This document shows positions 8,074 through 16,240 of a stretch of DNA of 64,000 nucleotides, one piece after another (positions within the stretch are counted from its first letter, which is position 1; each line of letters starts with the position of its first letter). The notes under the pieces are model-generated. The model was not told the origin of the DNA. It made no database searches and was given only the letters and a program-made list of their open reading frames with translations. Position numbers and translations under genes: made by a program. Origin of the DNA: Corynebacterium urealyticum DSM 7109 (GTDB lineage: Bacteria; Actinomycetota; Actinomycetes; Mycobacteriales; Mycobacteriaceae); contig NC_010545.1 in NCBI RefSeq assembly GCF_000069945.1, positions 1,736,001 to 1,800,000 on the forward strand, given 5' to 3'.

Positions 8074-8811
8074 TTAATTCTTGACCACGTCCGGAACCCA
8101 GGACTGCAGCATTCCGTCCTTGCCGGTCTTAATGTCGAGCTTCTGGCCATCCACCAGGACGATCGGCGAGGACACCTGGCCAACCTTCTTCTTCAGGACC
8201 TTCGCGTTGGCCTCGCCAACCTCGACGCCCTTATCCTCCAGCTCGCCATTCTTGATCTTCTCGATCAGCGAAGCGTCCAAGTCATATGCCGAAGCAGCCT
8301 GCGCCAGGTCCTCGTAGTCCCAGGTGCGTGCAACGGTCTCCTGCTCGAGCATGGTGTAGTTGTGGAAGTTCCAGAACGCCTTGACGTTGCCGGTCTCAGC
8401 GATGGCGTATGCCACCGCAGCACCACGGGTCGACGGACCACGACGGCCGTCGTCCAGGAAGTTCAAAAAATTAAAACGAACCTTGAGCTTGCCATCGGAG
8501 ACGGCCTGCTTAACGTCCTGGTGATCTGCTTCCACCAGTTGGGAGCAGTACGGGCAGGAGAAGTCCTCGTAGATGTCAGCGACGGGGGCGTCCTTATCGA
8601 CGTTCTTCGAAGCCAGCTCGACGACATTGTCCTTCGCGGTGATGGTGAAGTTGACGTCTTCCTGTGGCATGTTCGCCGCGATGTCCTCCTTCGACCCACC
8701 GCGGGTGACGACGATGCCGATTACGACGGCCGCGATCACAAGAACCGCGATGATCGTCCACATGAAACCACTGCCACCCTTTTGATCGGGGGCCTTAACC
8801 TTCTGGCTCAC
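8074..8811 (-). CDS. Membrane-anchored DsbA-like thiol-disulfide oxidoreductase
   Basis: 245 residues: a short cytoplasmic N-terminus, one membrane anchor (about 17-35), then an extracytoplasmic thioredoxin-fold domain with the catalytic pair Cys86-Pro-Tyr-Cys89 in YEDFSCPYCSQL and a probable cis-proline in VSSPIVLVDG. It is expected to introduce disulfides into secreted proteins, as MdbA does in corynebacteria and Actinomyces. GTG 8811 follows AAAGGAAG. The recycling enzyme is probably the VKOR homologue at the left edge, now about 7.7 kb away beyond the MMPL operon and the insertion sequences. Orthology to MdbA is inference. Confidence 0.85.
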   Translation of the reverse strand: MSQKVKAPDQKGGSGFMWTIIAVLVIAAVVIGIVVTRGGSKEDIAANMPQEDVNFTITAKDNVVELASKNVDKDAPVADIYEDFSCPYCSQLVEADHQDVKQAVSDGKLKVRFNFLNFLDDGRRGPSTRGAAVAYAIAETGNVKAFWNFHNYTMLEQETVARTWDYEDLAQAASAYDLDASLIEKIKNGELEDKGVEVGEANAKVLKKKVGQVSSPIVLVDGQKLDIKTGKDGMLQSWVPDVVKN

Positions 8812-9092
8812 TAAAACTTCCTTTCAGACCTTCACATGCGCGCCATTCGCCGGGTGCGGGGGCGCCCAAATGGACGGCCGGTTCCCGGCCTATCGTCGCT
8901 AACCCTAGTGATCTTAAAGTCACAAAATCCACTTGGGAGACCCCAAAAGCCCAGGTTGCCAGGAAGCTGTTACCCACCGGCACAAGCTGCCAGAGTTCCC
9001 ACAGCTTCGCGTCGCCTTCAGTACATCGCGTCAGTGCACATCTTATTGACAGGAATTTTTGATCTTCCGGCAAGTGACGTAGCTCACCGACG

Positions 9093-9098
9093 TATGTT
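9093..9098 (+). promoter_or_regulatory. Probable -10 box TATGTT, leaderless start of the symporter
   Basis: TATGTT lies six bases before ATG 9105 with no ribosome site between, matching the leaderless pattern seen elsewhere in this window. The rest of the 8812-9104 intergenic region between the divergent genes shows a TTGACA at 9046 but nothing else I can assign. Confidence 0.4.
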
Positions 9099-9104
9099 TA
9101 GACC

Positions 9105-10592
9105 ATGGAAGAACAAACTTTTGCCTCACAGTTGAATGATGTGCTGGGCACAATCTCGGGCTTCGTGTGGGGGCCCTGGCTACTCATCCCACTCCTCTTC
9201 GGTACCGGTCTGGTGCTCACGATCCGCCTGCGTGGCGTCCAGTTCCGCAAGCTCGGCGCCGCGCTCCGTCATGGCCTGCTGGACCGGGACGACGAGGGCG
9301 GCGAGGGCGATATCTCTCAGTACCAGGCCCTGACCACCGCGCTGGCCGCGACCGTCGGCGTGGGCAATATCGTCGGTGTCGCGACCGCGCTGTCCATCGG
9401 TGGCCCCGGCGCGCTGTTCTGGATGTGGGTCACCGGCCTAGTCGGCATGGCATCCAAGTACGCCGAGGCCTTCCTGGGCGTTCGTTTCCGCACCACGGAT
9501 AAGAAGGGCAACATCTCCGGTGGCCCACAGCGCTACCTGGAGCACGGCATCAAGGGCGGGCTCGGGAAGTTCCTCGCCTGGTTCTTCGCCATCGCCGCGG
9601 TCATCGCATCCTTCGGCATCGGTAACCTCACCCAGGCCAACGCTGTGGCTGAGGGTCTGAAGGATACCTTCGACATTGACCCACGCCTGACCGCGGTCTT
9701 CCTCTTCGTCGGTGTCGGCGCGGTGCTGATGGGCGGCATCAAGTCCATCGGTACGGTGACCTCCGGTTTCGTCCCAATGATGATCGTGATCTATCTGGGC
9801 GGCGGCATCATCGTGCTCATTAAGCACGCTGCTGAGATCCCGGCCGCATTCGGAATGATCTTCAGCGATGCCTTCACCGGCACCTCTGCGGTGGGCGGGT
9901 TCATCGGCTCGTCCATCATCATCGTGATGCAGATGGGTTTTGCACGAGGCATCTTCTCCAACGAGTCCGGTATGGGTTCCGCCGCTGTCGCAGCTTCGGC
10001 GGCGAAGACATCCCACCCGGTGCGCCAGGGCCTTGTTTCCATGACCCAGACCTTTATCGACACCATCATCGTGGTCACAATGACGGGCCTCGTTATCGTG
10101 ACCACGGGCGTGTGGGATCTCGGCGCCGACCAGGCAGGTGTGATGACCGCACGGGCCTACTCCGCCGGCCTGGGCTCTGATTGGGGCGGCATGATCGTCT
10201 CCGTGTCGGTGGTCTTCTTCGCCTTTTCCACCCTGCTGGGCTGGTCCTACTACGGCGAGCGCAATGCACAGCGCGTCTTCGGCGACTGGGCGTCCCCCAT
10301 CTACCGCATGCTCTTCACCTGCGTGGTCGTGGTCGGTGCGACGACCGAGCTTGAGCTGGCATGGACCTTCGCCGACCTCGCTAATGGTTTGATGGCTCTA
10401 CCGAACCTGATCGGTTTGCTGATCCTCTCTGGCCTCATCGCCCGGGAGACGAAGGCGTACCTGGACTTCGACCCCACCCTGCAGGCCACCCCGGAGCAGG
10501 TGGAACAGTTCCTCATCGATTCCGGCAACCCGTGGCGCACGGACCCGAACAGGGCTATCGATATTCCGCACGAGGCACAAGATGCCAAGTAA
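9105..10592 (+). CDS. Sodium:alanine/glycine symporter (AGCS family)
   Basis: 495 residues with about ten membrane segments, matching the length and sequence style of AGCS (AlsT/DagA) carriers that import alanine or glycine with sodium. Typical segments include the early TALAATVGVGNIVGVATA helix, the GGPGALFWMWVTGLVGMASKYAE region and RGIFSNESGMGSA. The C-terminal 50 residues are cytoplasmic. It is transcribed alone, divergently from the DsbA-like gene, and ends before a strong inverted repeat. Substrate preference cannot be told from sequence. Confidence 0.9.
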   Translation: MEEQTFASQLNDVLGTISGFVWGPWLLIPLLFGTGLVLTIRLRGVQFRKLGAALRHGLLDRDDEGGEGDISQYQALTTALAATVGVGNIVGVATALSIGGPGALFWMWVTGLVGMASKYAEAFLGVRFRTTDKKGNISGGPQRYLEHGIKGGLGKFLAWFFAIAAVIASFGIGNLTQANAVAEGLKDTFDIDPRLTAVFLFVGVGAVLMGGIKSIGTVTSGFVPMMIVIYLGGGIIVLIKHAAEIPAAFGMIFSDAFTGTSAVGGFIGSSIIIVMQMGFARGIFSNESGMGSAAVAASAAKTSHPVRQGLVSMTQTFIDTIIVVTMTGLVIVTTGVWDLGADQAGVMTARAYSAGLGSDWGGMIVSVSVVFFAFSTLLGWSYYGERNAQRVFGDWASPIYRMLFTCVVVVGATTELELAWTFADLANGLMALPNLIGLLILSGLIARETKAYLDFDPTLQATPEQVEQFLIDSGNPWRTDPNRAIDIPHEAQDAK

Positions 10593-10642
10593 GGCCTAGC
10601 CACTGCCCCCAGCTGGCCACGGTTCCACGTGGCCAGCAATGA

Positions 10643-10685
10643 CTAAAGGTCGGTCCCCACCAGGATGGTGGGGACCGACCTTTAG
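10643..10685. terminator. Long bidirectional terminator hairpin
   Basis: A 19-base perfect stem (CTAAAGGTCGGTCCCCACC and its complement) with a five-base loop, lying between the convergent symporter and lipoprotein genes. The TTTAG/CTAAA ends supply modest T-runs on both strands. Confidence 0.75.
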
Positions 10686-10758
10686 CGCTACCGGGCGCTT
10701 CTCCCCGAATTCACCCGCGTCTCCGAGAAGAGCTGCTTGGGGGTGAGGGGGGCACCGA

Positions 10759-11337
10759 CTACTGCTTAGCGTCGAAAGTGACCTTCACAGAAGCGGTGTT
10801 CTGCTCGTTATCGTCTTCGTGGACCTCGGTGCTGACGACGTAGCGGTCGCCGGTCTTGACGACCTTGGCGTCGCGCTCCTGCTGGTCGGAGGTCTCCCAC
10901 TCCTTGCCGTCGACCTTGAGGCTGAGGCCGTCGAGGGTCGGGTTATCCCCCTCGAGGATCTCGACCTCGAGCTCGGTAGCACCGTCGCCAGCCTCGTACT
11001 TCAGCTCCTGCTGACCATCATCCGTGGTGCGCTTGACCTTCACAGGAGCGAACTCGCCGTCAACAGGCTTCCCGTCCAGCAGAATCTTCGGCTGGCTCAG
11101 GTCCGAGTTCTCGTCGGCGGCGGCCGTCGTGGAGGTGGACTCGTCCGCCTTCGCGGAATCCACCGCGTCGCCAGCCTTCTCGGTCGCGGAGCTGGCGGCG
11201 TCGCCCGCCTGCTCGGTGGCGTTGTTGACCGTCTCTTCGCCAGAATCACTGCACGCAGCCACGCCCAGCAGTAGAGCCGGGGCGGCGACGGCAGCGGTCA
11301 GCGACTTCAGGACATTGCTCTTAGCGATGTTAGTCAT
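10759..11337 (-). CDS. Secreted lipoprotein, LpqH-like layout
   Basis: 192 residues with a type II signal: hydrophobic h-region, then the lipobox LLGVAAC with acylated Cys29. A low-complexity Ala/Ser/Thr/Glu linker (about 30-80) leads to a beta-rich domain (about 81-192) with ILLDGKPVDGEFAPVKV and GDRYVVSTEV. The overall plan resembles mycobacterial 19-kDa antigen LpqH, although the cysteine pair of that family is missing, so the family call is tentative. On the minus strand TAACGT lies six bases before the ATG, consistent with a leaderless transcript. Function unknown. Confidence 0.7.
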   Translation of the reverse strand: MTNIAKSNVLKSLTAAVAAPALLLGVAACSDSGEETVNNATEQAGDAASSATEKAGDAVDSAKADESTSTTAAADENSDLSQPKILLDGKPVDGEFAPVKVKRTTDDGQQELKYEAGDGATELEVEILEGDNPTLDGLSLKVDGKEWETSDQQERDAKVVKTGDRYVVSTEVHEDDNEQNTASVKVTFDAKQ

Positions 11338-11343
11338 GATTCC

Positions 11344-11349
11344 ACGTTA
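11344..11349 (-). promoter_or_regulatory. Probable -10 box TAACGT for the lipoprotein gene
   Basis: Minus-strand TAACGT six bases upstream of the ATG at 11337, no ribosome site between. Confidence 0.4.
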
Positions 11350-11433
11350 ACAGATTTTTTCCTTTGTCTCCCGAAACCATATCGGGGCTCAACAGTGAAC
11401 CAGAACGACTTTCCCCTCAGCAATAACGTCGAG

Positions 11434-12738
11434 CTAGATCAGCAAAGAGCCAAAGAGGAATCCGAAAGCCACCGCGAGTGCAATATTCACCACCCCCGGA
11501 ATCATGAACGGATGGTTGAAAACTGCCTTGCCCACGCGCGTCGAGCCAGTGTCATCCATCTCGACCGCCGCGAGCAGGGTCGGGTACGTCGGCAGCACAA
11601 AGAGTGCAGACACGGCCGGGAAGGCCGCGATCGCTGCCACGGGACCGACGCCCAGCGCCAGTGCCGTGGGCATGAGAGCCTTTGCCGTCGCGGCCTGCGA
11701 GTACAACAGCGCCGCCGCGAAGAAGAGAACAACGGCGAGAAGCCACGGCTTGGTACTGAGGGTAGCCCCGGCAACATCCGTGATCTCGTCGAGATGAGCG
11801 TTGACGAAGGTCGTTCCCAACCAAGCCACACCAAGGACACACACGCATGCGGACATCCCAGAGCGGAAGGTCGCCATCTCCAGAATTCGGCCCGGCTCCA
11901 CACGACAGAACCCCGTGATAGCCATCGCAGCAGCAAGCATGATCGACATAATCGCCTCGGTGCGCGGCAACGTCGGATCCGCAATGATCTGCAGGTTATC
12001 CGAAATCAACGCCGCATAGCTGACCACGGCGACGATGGCGAGCAAGAAGATCAGCACCGACGCCTTGGCACCCGGCTTCTCGGTGTACCGCACCTTCCCC
12101 CGGAACTTCACCAGGCCCCTTTCCTTGCGCTCCAGGTAGACGGGGTCCTCCGCCAACGGGGTGCCGAGCCAGTTGGCAACAAAGCTGGTGATAATGACCG
12201 CGAGGAAGGTCGACGGAATCGCAATCCCGAGCAGGGTCAGGTACCCGACTCCCATCGGCTCCAGGATGGATGCCAGGAACACCACGGCGGCCGAAATCGG
12301 GCTGGCGGTGATAGCCATCTGCGAGGCCACGACCGCGATGGACAGTGGCCGCGACGGGCGAATCTCGTTTTCCTTGGCCACCTCCGTGACCACCGGCAAT
12401 GCAGCAAAGGCAGTGTGCCCAGTGCCAGCGAAAAGCGTGAGGAAATAGGTCACCATTGGAGCGAAGAGCGTGATGCGCTTCGGTTGCTTGCGCAGCAGCT
12501 TATCGGTCTGCGCCACGAGCCAGTCCATGCCGCCGGCTGCCTGCATCGCGGCGATGGCAGCGATGACGGACATGATGATGCCGATGACGTCGAAGGGAAT
12601 GTCCTCACCAGTCACCGGCGCTCCGGCGATCGCAAGGGCGATCACTCCCAGGCCGCCGGCAGCACCGATCGCGATCGACCCATACCTCGCACCGAGCACA
12701 ATGGCGGCGAGGACGATCAGGAGGTGAACCCAAATCAT
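11434..12738 (-). CDS. Anaerobic C4-dicarboxylate transporter, Dcu family
   Basis: 434 residues, about ten to twelve membrane segments, with the DcuA/DcuB-type core (MTYFLTLFAGTGHTAFAALPV and MAITASPISAAVVFL). Such carriers exchange fumarate, malate, aspartate and succinate in anaerobic metabolism. The start ATG at 12738 follows a purine-rich GAAAGAGAC site. A 495-codon open frame on the opposite strand is only a high-GC shadow. It is transcribed alone, upstream of the lipoprotein with about 100 bases between. The direction of transport (uptake or succinate export) is not determinable here. Confidence 0.88.
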   Translation of the reverse strand: MIWVHLLIVLAAIVLGARYGSIAIGAAGGLGVIALAIAGAPVTGEDIPFDVIGIIMSVIAAIAAMQAAGGMDWLVAQTDKLLRKQPKRITLFAPMVTYFLTLFAGTGHTAFAALPVVTEVAKENEIRPSRPLSIAVVASQMAITASPISAAVVFLASILEPMGVGYLTLLGIAIPSTFLAVIITSFVANWLGTPLAEDPVYLERKERGLVKFRGKVRYTEKPGAKASVLIFLLAIVAVVSYAALISDNLQIIADPTLPRTEAIMSIMLAAAMAITGFCRVEPGRILEMATFRSGMSACVCVLGVAWLGTTFVNAHLDEITDVAGATLSTKPWLLAVVLFFAAALLYSQAATAKALMPTALALGVGPVAAIAAFPAVSALFVLPTYPTLLAAVEMDDTGSTRVGKAVFNHPFMIPGVVNIALAVAFGFLFGSLLI

Positions 12739-13340
12739 GGTGGCGTCTCTTTCAGCTCAACGAGGGGTCGGCTTCCATCCGCTCACCGGCCGCAGTTCCG
12801 AAGCGGAGCAAATGGAAGTTCGCAAAATCTTATGAATGGCACAGTTCTGGGACGAAATGCACCCTTGGGAACCCGAGAATAACACGGTAAATAGAACCAA
12901 CCGCTATCGCTAAAAACAGGACGAACATAATGTGCGGGCCGTCACTTTAATAAAAACAGAGAAACAGAATAAGCATCTATAGTTCCCGAATAAACACCCT
13001 TCTCGCAGATCAGGCAGCCTTTGCTCCGGACGCCTTCCTCGCGGCCGCTAAGCTCACCGACAAAGTCGCGAATCAGAAAAGTGACCCCAATAACAGTAGT
13101 GATAAATCACCATTTAGCCATGGTTGCGGAAACGTCACGCTTGCCTTAATTTCAGGCAGCTGCTTTTTGGAATTCCCCCAGGAAGCTCTTCACATCGCCC
13201 CAGAGCTCTTGACGGCAACTCCCCCGCTCTGTGGCCGCGCAGCTCGTCTGACCAAGCCATCGCCTACCTAAGCTCACGGTCATCGTCACCACCGGTTTAA
13301 CCAGGCAGCGCGAGTGCGATAGCTGCCTGCTAGCCTGGAG
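12739..13340. other. Intergenic stretch without a supported gene
   Basis: About 600 bases between the Dcu carrier and the riboswitch-like element. The A+T content is higher than in neighbouring genes. A short open stretch (about 13009-13110, reading AAFAPDAFLAAAKLTDKV) has no start or recognisable homologue and may be a degraded gene. I see no RNA gene or repeat. Confidence 0.5.
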
Positions 13341-13429
13341 TTATTCATAAAGAGAAGGCGAGAGACAAGCTCGATGACCCTTCAGCAACCTACCGACGCG
13401 CAAGGTGCTCCAGCTTGAACGATGAGTAT
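13341..13429 (+). promoter_or_regulatory. SAM-I/IV-like riboswitch
   Basis: The core GAUGACCCUUCAGCAACC with the flanking AGAAGG (pairing CCUU) and AAGGUGCUCC reproduces the conserved features of S-box/SAM-I and SAM-I/IV aptamers: GAUGA, GCAACC and GGUGCU. P1 can form between TTATTCAT (13341-13348) and ATGAGTAT (13422-13429) with one G-U pair. The P3 arm is short and the J/P4 region reads GGUGCUCC rather than GGUGCUAA, which points to the compact SAM-I/IV variant. A ribosome site (AAGGAG) and start of the MORN-type gene follow within 45 bases; no clear terminator intervenes, so control would be translational. Family assignment is from motif recognition, not a covariance search. Confidence 0.6.
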
Positions 13430-13473
13430 TCTTTTTATGTGGTCTTCCACCCGACCAACATCAAGGAGAAGAA

Positions 13474-13851
13474 ATGCGGGGCGAGATTTTCTACGACAGC
13501 GGTGAGCTCAAATATTCCGGTGGCACGAGCATCGATCCACAGACGGGGGACGTCTACCGCGAGGGTCACGGAGTCGAATACTACGAAGACGGCACGCCTA
13601 AGAAGGTCGGCGTATTTCAACGCCGAGGATTGGTCTACGGCTGCGAGTTTTACCCCAGCGGTCGATTGAAGTCCGTAGCAACCTATAACGACCCGGAGGA
13701 CGGAGCCTACTACGGCCCCTCCTACCCCGTGACCGGGACCTTCTTCGACGAAGAGGGCCAGATTCTCCACTCCGGACCGTTCACCATCTCTCGGTCTGGA
13801 ATCGGCTGGCCACGCGTGGTCGAACCCGAGGGCTACGGGCCCCTGGACTAG
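13474..13851 (+). CDS. MORN-repeat-like (YwqK-type) hypothetical protein
   Basis: 125 residues starting at ATG 13474 behind AAGGAGAAG. It is built from short repeats of the form FYDSGELKYSG, EYYEDGTPKKVG, FYPSGRLKSVA and FFDEEGQILHSG, the YxxG/LxxxG pattern of MORN-2/YwqK proteins. No signal peptide. Proteins with such repeats occur as antitoxins or immunity-like proteins and in structural roles; no toxin gene lies beside it. It is unexpectedly placed behind a SAM-riboswitch-like leader. Function unknown. Confidence 0.65.
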   Translation: MRGEIFYDSGELKYSGGTSIDPQTGDVYREGHGVEYYEDGTPKKVGVFQRRGLVYGCEFYPSGRLKSVATYNDPEDGAYYGPSYPVTGTFFDEEGQILHSGPFTISRSGIGWPRVVEPEGYGPLD

Positions 13852-14018
13852 GGGCGGCCCCAGAATTCCACTGTGAGACAGCTCGCTGAAGTGTTTCCCC
13901 CTAAAAGGGAAACAAAATAGTCACTAAAGGGGCAGCACCACGAGCGTTACGCGCCTCTCAGGGGCTCCCCGAGGAGACCACGGATCACATAATCCGCCAG
14001 TTAAATTGCGTTGATACG

Positions 14019-14050
14019 ACAAAACCCCAGCTCATTTCTGAACTGGGGTG
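14019..14050 (-). terminator. Terminator of tmRNA
   Basis: Minus-strand hairpin ACCCCAG/CTGGGGT with an inner TCA/TGA extension, followed by TTTTG, just 11 bases after the tmRNA 3' end. Confidence 0.75.
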
Positions 14051-14060
14051 ATGTCAATCG

Positions 14061-14432
14061 TGGAGCCGGCGGGAATTGAACCCGCGTCCTTCGCGACTTC
14101 GCCAGGGCTTCTCCGTGCGCAGTTCGCTGTCATCTCTGCTCGGCTCTCCGGGTCACGCGAACCAGCCCGGACGATGAGCCCAGTCACTCTAAGATGTCCC
14201 GTGCAGCTCGAGTGACCTAGCTGCACAGCAAGCCTCTTTAAACGATGCCGGGTGCTAAGCCAGAGGCTAGCTTAGGCCGACAGACACGCGGTCGCTGAAT
14301 TAGGCAGCGAGGGCGTAGTCGCGCTGAGTGTTCTCGGCGCTTAGAAATCGCAGCGACGCTTACGGTGGTCATCTGCCTTCACCGGCACGCTTCCCCTAGC
14401 TCAATGCACGAAGTCGAAACCATGTCGGCCCC
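14061..14432 (-). ncRNA. ssrA: Transfer-messenger RNA (tmRNA)
   Basis: 372 bases on the minus strand. The ends form an alanine-type acceptor (GGGGCCG with CGGCTCC, including the G3-U pair). The T arm reads GGGTTCAATTCCC and the 5' part has the conserved GGTTTCGAC. The internal reading frame encodes the tag (A)ENTQRDYALAA followed by TAA; the ending QRDYALAA is shared with corynebacterial and mycobacterial tags. It rescues stalled ribosomes together with SmpB, whose gene lies 1.1 kb upstream on the same strand. Confidence 0.95.
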
Positions 14433-14477
14433 ATACAAGCCTGCTGCGGAAGTTGCGTCTCAGCAGGATGGTTCAGA

Positions 14478-15545
14478 TTACTGCATTTTTCGCTTTTCGT
14501 AAAGCGCGTTCAATGCCGTTGCCATCTTTTGCCGCTGCCAGTGCAGCTTTTCCTTCTGCGAGCGCCGCGCGTTGCGCACCGCGATGATTCCTACAACGAC
14601 CCCCACCACAATCGGCACCCAGAACCTCGGGTGGTCCAGCAGCCACACGAGCCAGTCCGGCAGCTCAGGCAAGCTCGGTAGATCGATCTGCGGCCACGGG
14701 ATTGTGGGCCAGTTGATATCCGGCCACGGGATCTTGGGGAGCCGTATCTCGGGCCAGGGAATCTCCGGCCAATTGATATCCGGTATCAGCCGTTGAAGAA
14801 ACTCGATGATCGGGGCCAGCAGCGCGGCGAGGATCTTGCCCAGGATCGGCACGACAAGAAAGGCGAAGATCGCCCAACCGCTCTTACCGAGCCCACCGAG
14901 CAGCGGATAGAGCCACCGCCGGACGGGCGAGGCCTCCATCTTCGCAGCACGCTTCGCAGCTGGAGCACCAGCCGGCGGGTCGAAGAAGATGAAGGAATTC
15001 TTGGTCTTTACCCCGACCTGGATGAGGTGCCGGTCGAAAACTGCGGTGTCCAACTTCAACATCGCAGGGGCCGCGGATACCCCTGGGTCCAGGACATCGG
15101 AGAACTCGCCGTCGGCCATCTGCTTGGGGGCTTTGCCCGTCGGCGTCAGCCGGACCTTGCGCTGGCTCAGGCTGCGTTCCCGGTAGACGGGCACGCCGTG
15201 CTGTAGCACGACCACCGGAGGTGCCTCGTACTCGAGGAACGCCTCCAACTTCTCGGCGATCTTTCCCCGTACCCCATCATCAGGGTTTTCCTTCTCCCCC
15301 TCAGTTCCGGTTGCGGCATGCTGCTCAGCCGGCCGCGTCGCGGGCAATTCCCCCACCTCGACCTTTGCCCCGCCCTCTGGTGCCTCAAGTTCGACGAAGC
15401 CATCGGAGCTGGCCGCCGCACCAGGATCAGCATCGTCCTTCTTGAGCAGCGGGAACCCCGGGTCAACACGACGGAGCTCGGCCGGCTGACCGACGCACAC
15501 CTCAATCAACCCCAGGCTCGGGTGAGTAAGCCGCCAGTGCTCCAC
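14478..15545 (-). CDS. Membrane protein with seven tandem xIxWP pentapeptides, unknown function
   Basis: 355 residues. An N-terminal soluble region of about 215 residues (no signal peptide) contains an acidic/Ala/Gly-rich linker near 40-95 and a beta-rich part. It is followed by a hydrophobic segment (about 222-253), a strikingly regular tandem repeat at 256-290 (DINWP EIPWP EIRLP KIPWP DINWP TIPWP QIDLP), an LPELPDWLVWLL stretch, a second membrane segment (about 306-324) and a basic C-terminal tail. The repeat would lie between two membrane segments. The gene sits between ssrA and smpB on the same strand, 34 bases after smpB, so it is probably cotranscribed with smpB. I do not recognise a family. 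Confidence 0.75.
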   Translation of the reverse strand: MEHWRLTHPSLGLIEVCVGQPAELRRVDPGFPLLKKDDADPGAAASSDGFVELEAPEGGAKVEVGELPATRPAEQHAATGTEGEKENPDDGVRGKIAEKLEAFLEYEAPPVVVLQHGVPVYRERSLSQRKVRLTPTGKAPKQMADGEFSDVLDPGVSAAPAMLKLDTAVFDRHLIQVGVKTKNSFIFFDPPAGAPAAKRAAKMEASPVRRWLYPLLGGLGKSGWAIFAFLVVPILGKILAALLAPIIEFLQRLIPDINWPEIPWPEIRLPKIPWPDINWPTIPWPQIDLPSLPELPDWLVWLLDHPRFWVPIVVGVVVGIIAVRNARRSQKEKLHWQRQKMATALNALYEKRKMQ

Positions 15546-15579
15546 GGCGGTTCTCCCTTCGTCTCGAGGCCGGCGGCGG

Positions 15580-16116
15580 CTAGCCCTTCATCCCCTTGAT
15601 CTTGCGCCCCAGCTCGCGGACCACTTCGCGCTCCTCGGTGCGGCGCTTGATGTCCTGGCGCTTGTCGTAGTCCTGCTTACCGCGGGCCAGGGCCAGCTCG
15701 CACTTCAAGCGCCCATCGACGAAGTACAGCTGCAACGGAACAAGCGTGTGGTTGCCGTCGCGCACTTTGCCCGTCAGCGAATCAATCTCGCGGCGGTGCA
15801 GCAGCAGCTTACGCACGCGTCGCGGGGTGTGGTTCCAGAAGTTGCCGCGGGAGTACTCCGGGATATGCAGTCCCCGCAGCCATACCTCTCCGGCATCGAT
15901 AGTGGCATAAGCATCCACGAGGCTGGCCTTGCCCTCCCGCAGGGCCTTGACCTCTGTGCCGACGAGAACCACGCCGCACTCGTAGGTGTCGAGGATGTGG
16001 TAGTCGTGGCGCGCCTTGCGGTTGGTGGCAATGACGGCCGGGCCCCCGCCACGTGGTGCGGAGGCCTTCTTCCCCTTCGATCTCCCGGAATCCACCGGGG
16101 TGCTCTTCTTAGCCAT
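15580..16116 (-). CDS. smpB: SsrA-binding protein SmpB
   Basis: 178 residues. After a basic N-terminal tail the conserved core begins at NRKARHDYHILDTYECGVVL, with GTEVKALREGKASLVDAY and the C-terminal KRQDIKRRTEEREVVRELGRKIKG tail that enters the decoding centre. It binds tmRNA and is needed for trans-translation. It lies 124 bases downstream of ftsX on the same strand. A TAACGT box stands ten bases upstream of the ATG, so it may also have its own promoter. Confidence 0.95.
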   Translation of the reverse strand: MAKKSTPVDSGRSKGKKASAPRGGGPAVIATNRKARHDYHILDTYECGVVLVGTEVKALREGKASLVDAYATIDAGEVWLRGLHIPEYSRGNFWNHTPRRVRKLLLHRREIDSLTGKVRDGNHTLVPLQLYFVDGRLKCELALARGKQDYDKRQDIKRRTEEREVVRELGRKIKGMKG

Positions 16117-16240
16117 GATTGCTCACACGTTACCAGCCGCGCTGTCGTCGAAGGAGTCGAACCGAGGCCACATGCGGCCAGTTAAGAGGAAACAGAAGGA
16201 CCAAGCGATCCCCAATCAGCCAGCCCTTCCACTCAGGTCG

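Noticed and set aside
9046..9051. TTGACA as a -35 box for the AGCS symporter
   Set aside because: No acceptable -10 hexamer lies 16-18 bases downstream; TATGTT at 9093 at leaderless spacing is more convincing.
11395..12882. Long plus-strand open frame (495 codons) opposite the Dcu carrier
   Set aside because: It is rich in Arg, His, Gly and Gln with no domain, and lies entirely antisense to a clear transporter; it reflects high G+C codon usage.
13415..13669. Plus-strand frame MNDEYSFYVVFHPTN overlapping the MORN-type gene
   Set aside because: It overlaps the riboswitch-like leader and the better-supported gene, which has the clear ribosome site and repeats.
14683..14787. DNA tandem repeat (minisatellite) under the xIxWP region
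   Set aside because: The five-residue units vary at the DNA level and no longer exact repeat unit is evident, so it is a protein-level repeat rather than an unstable DNA repeat.
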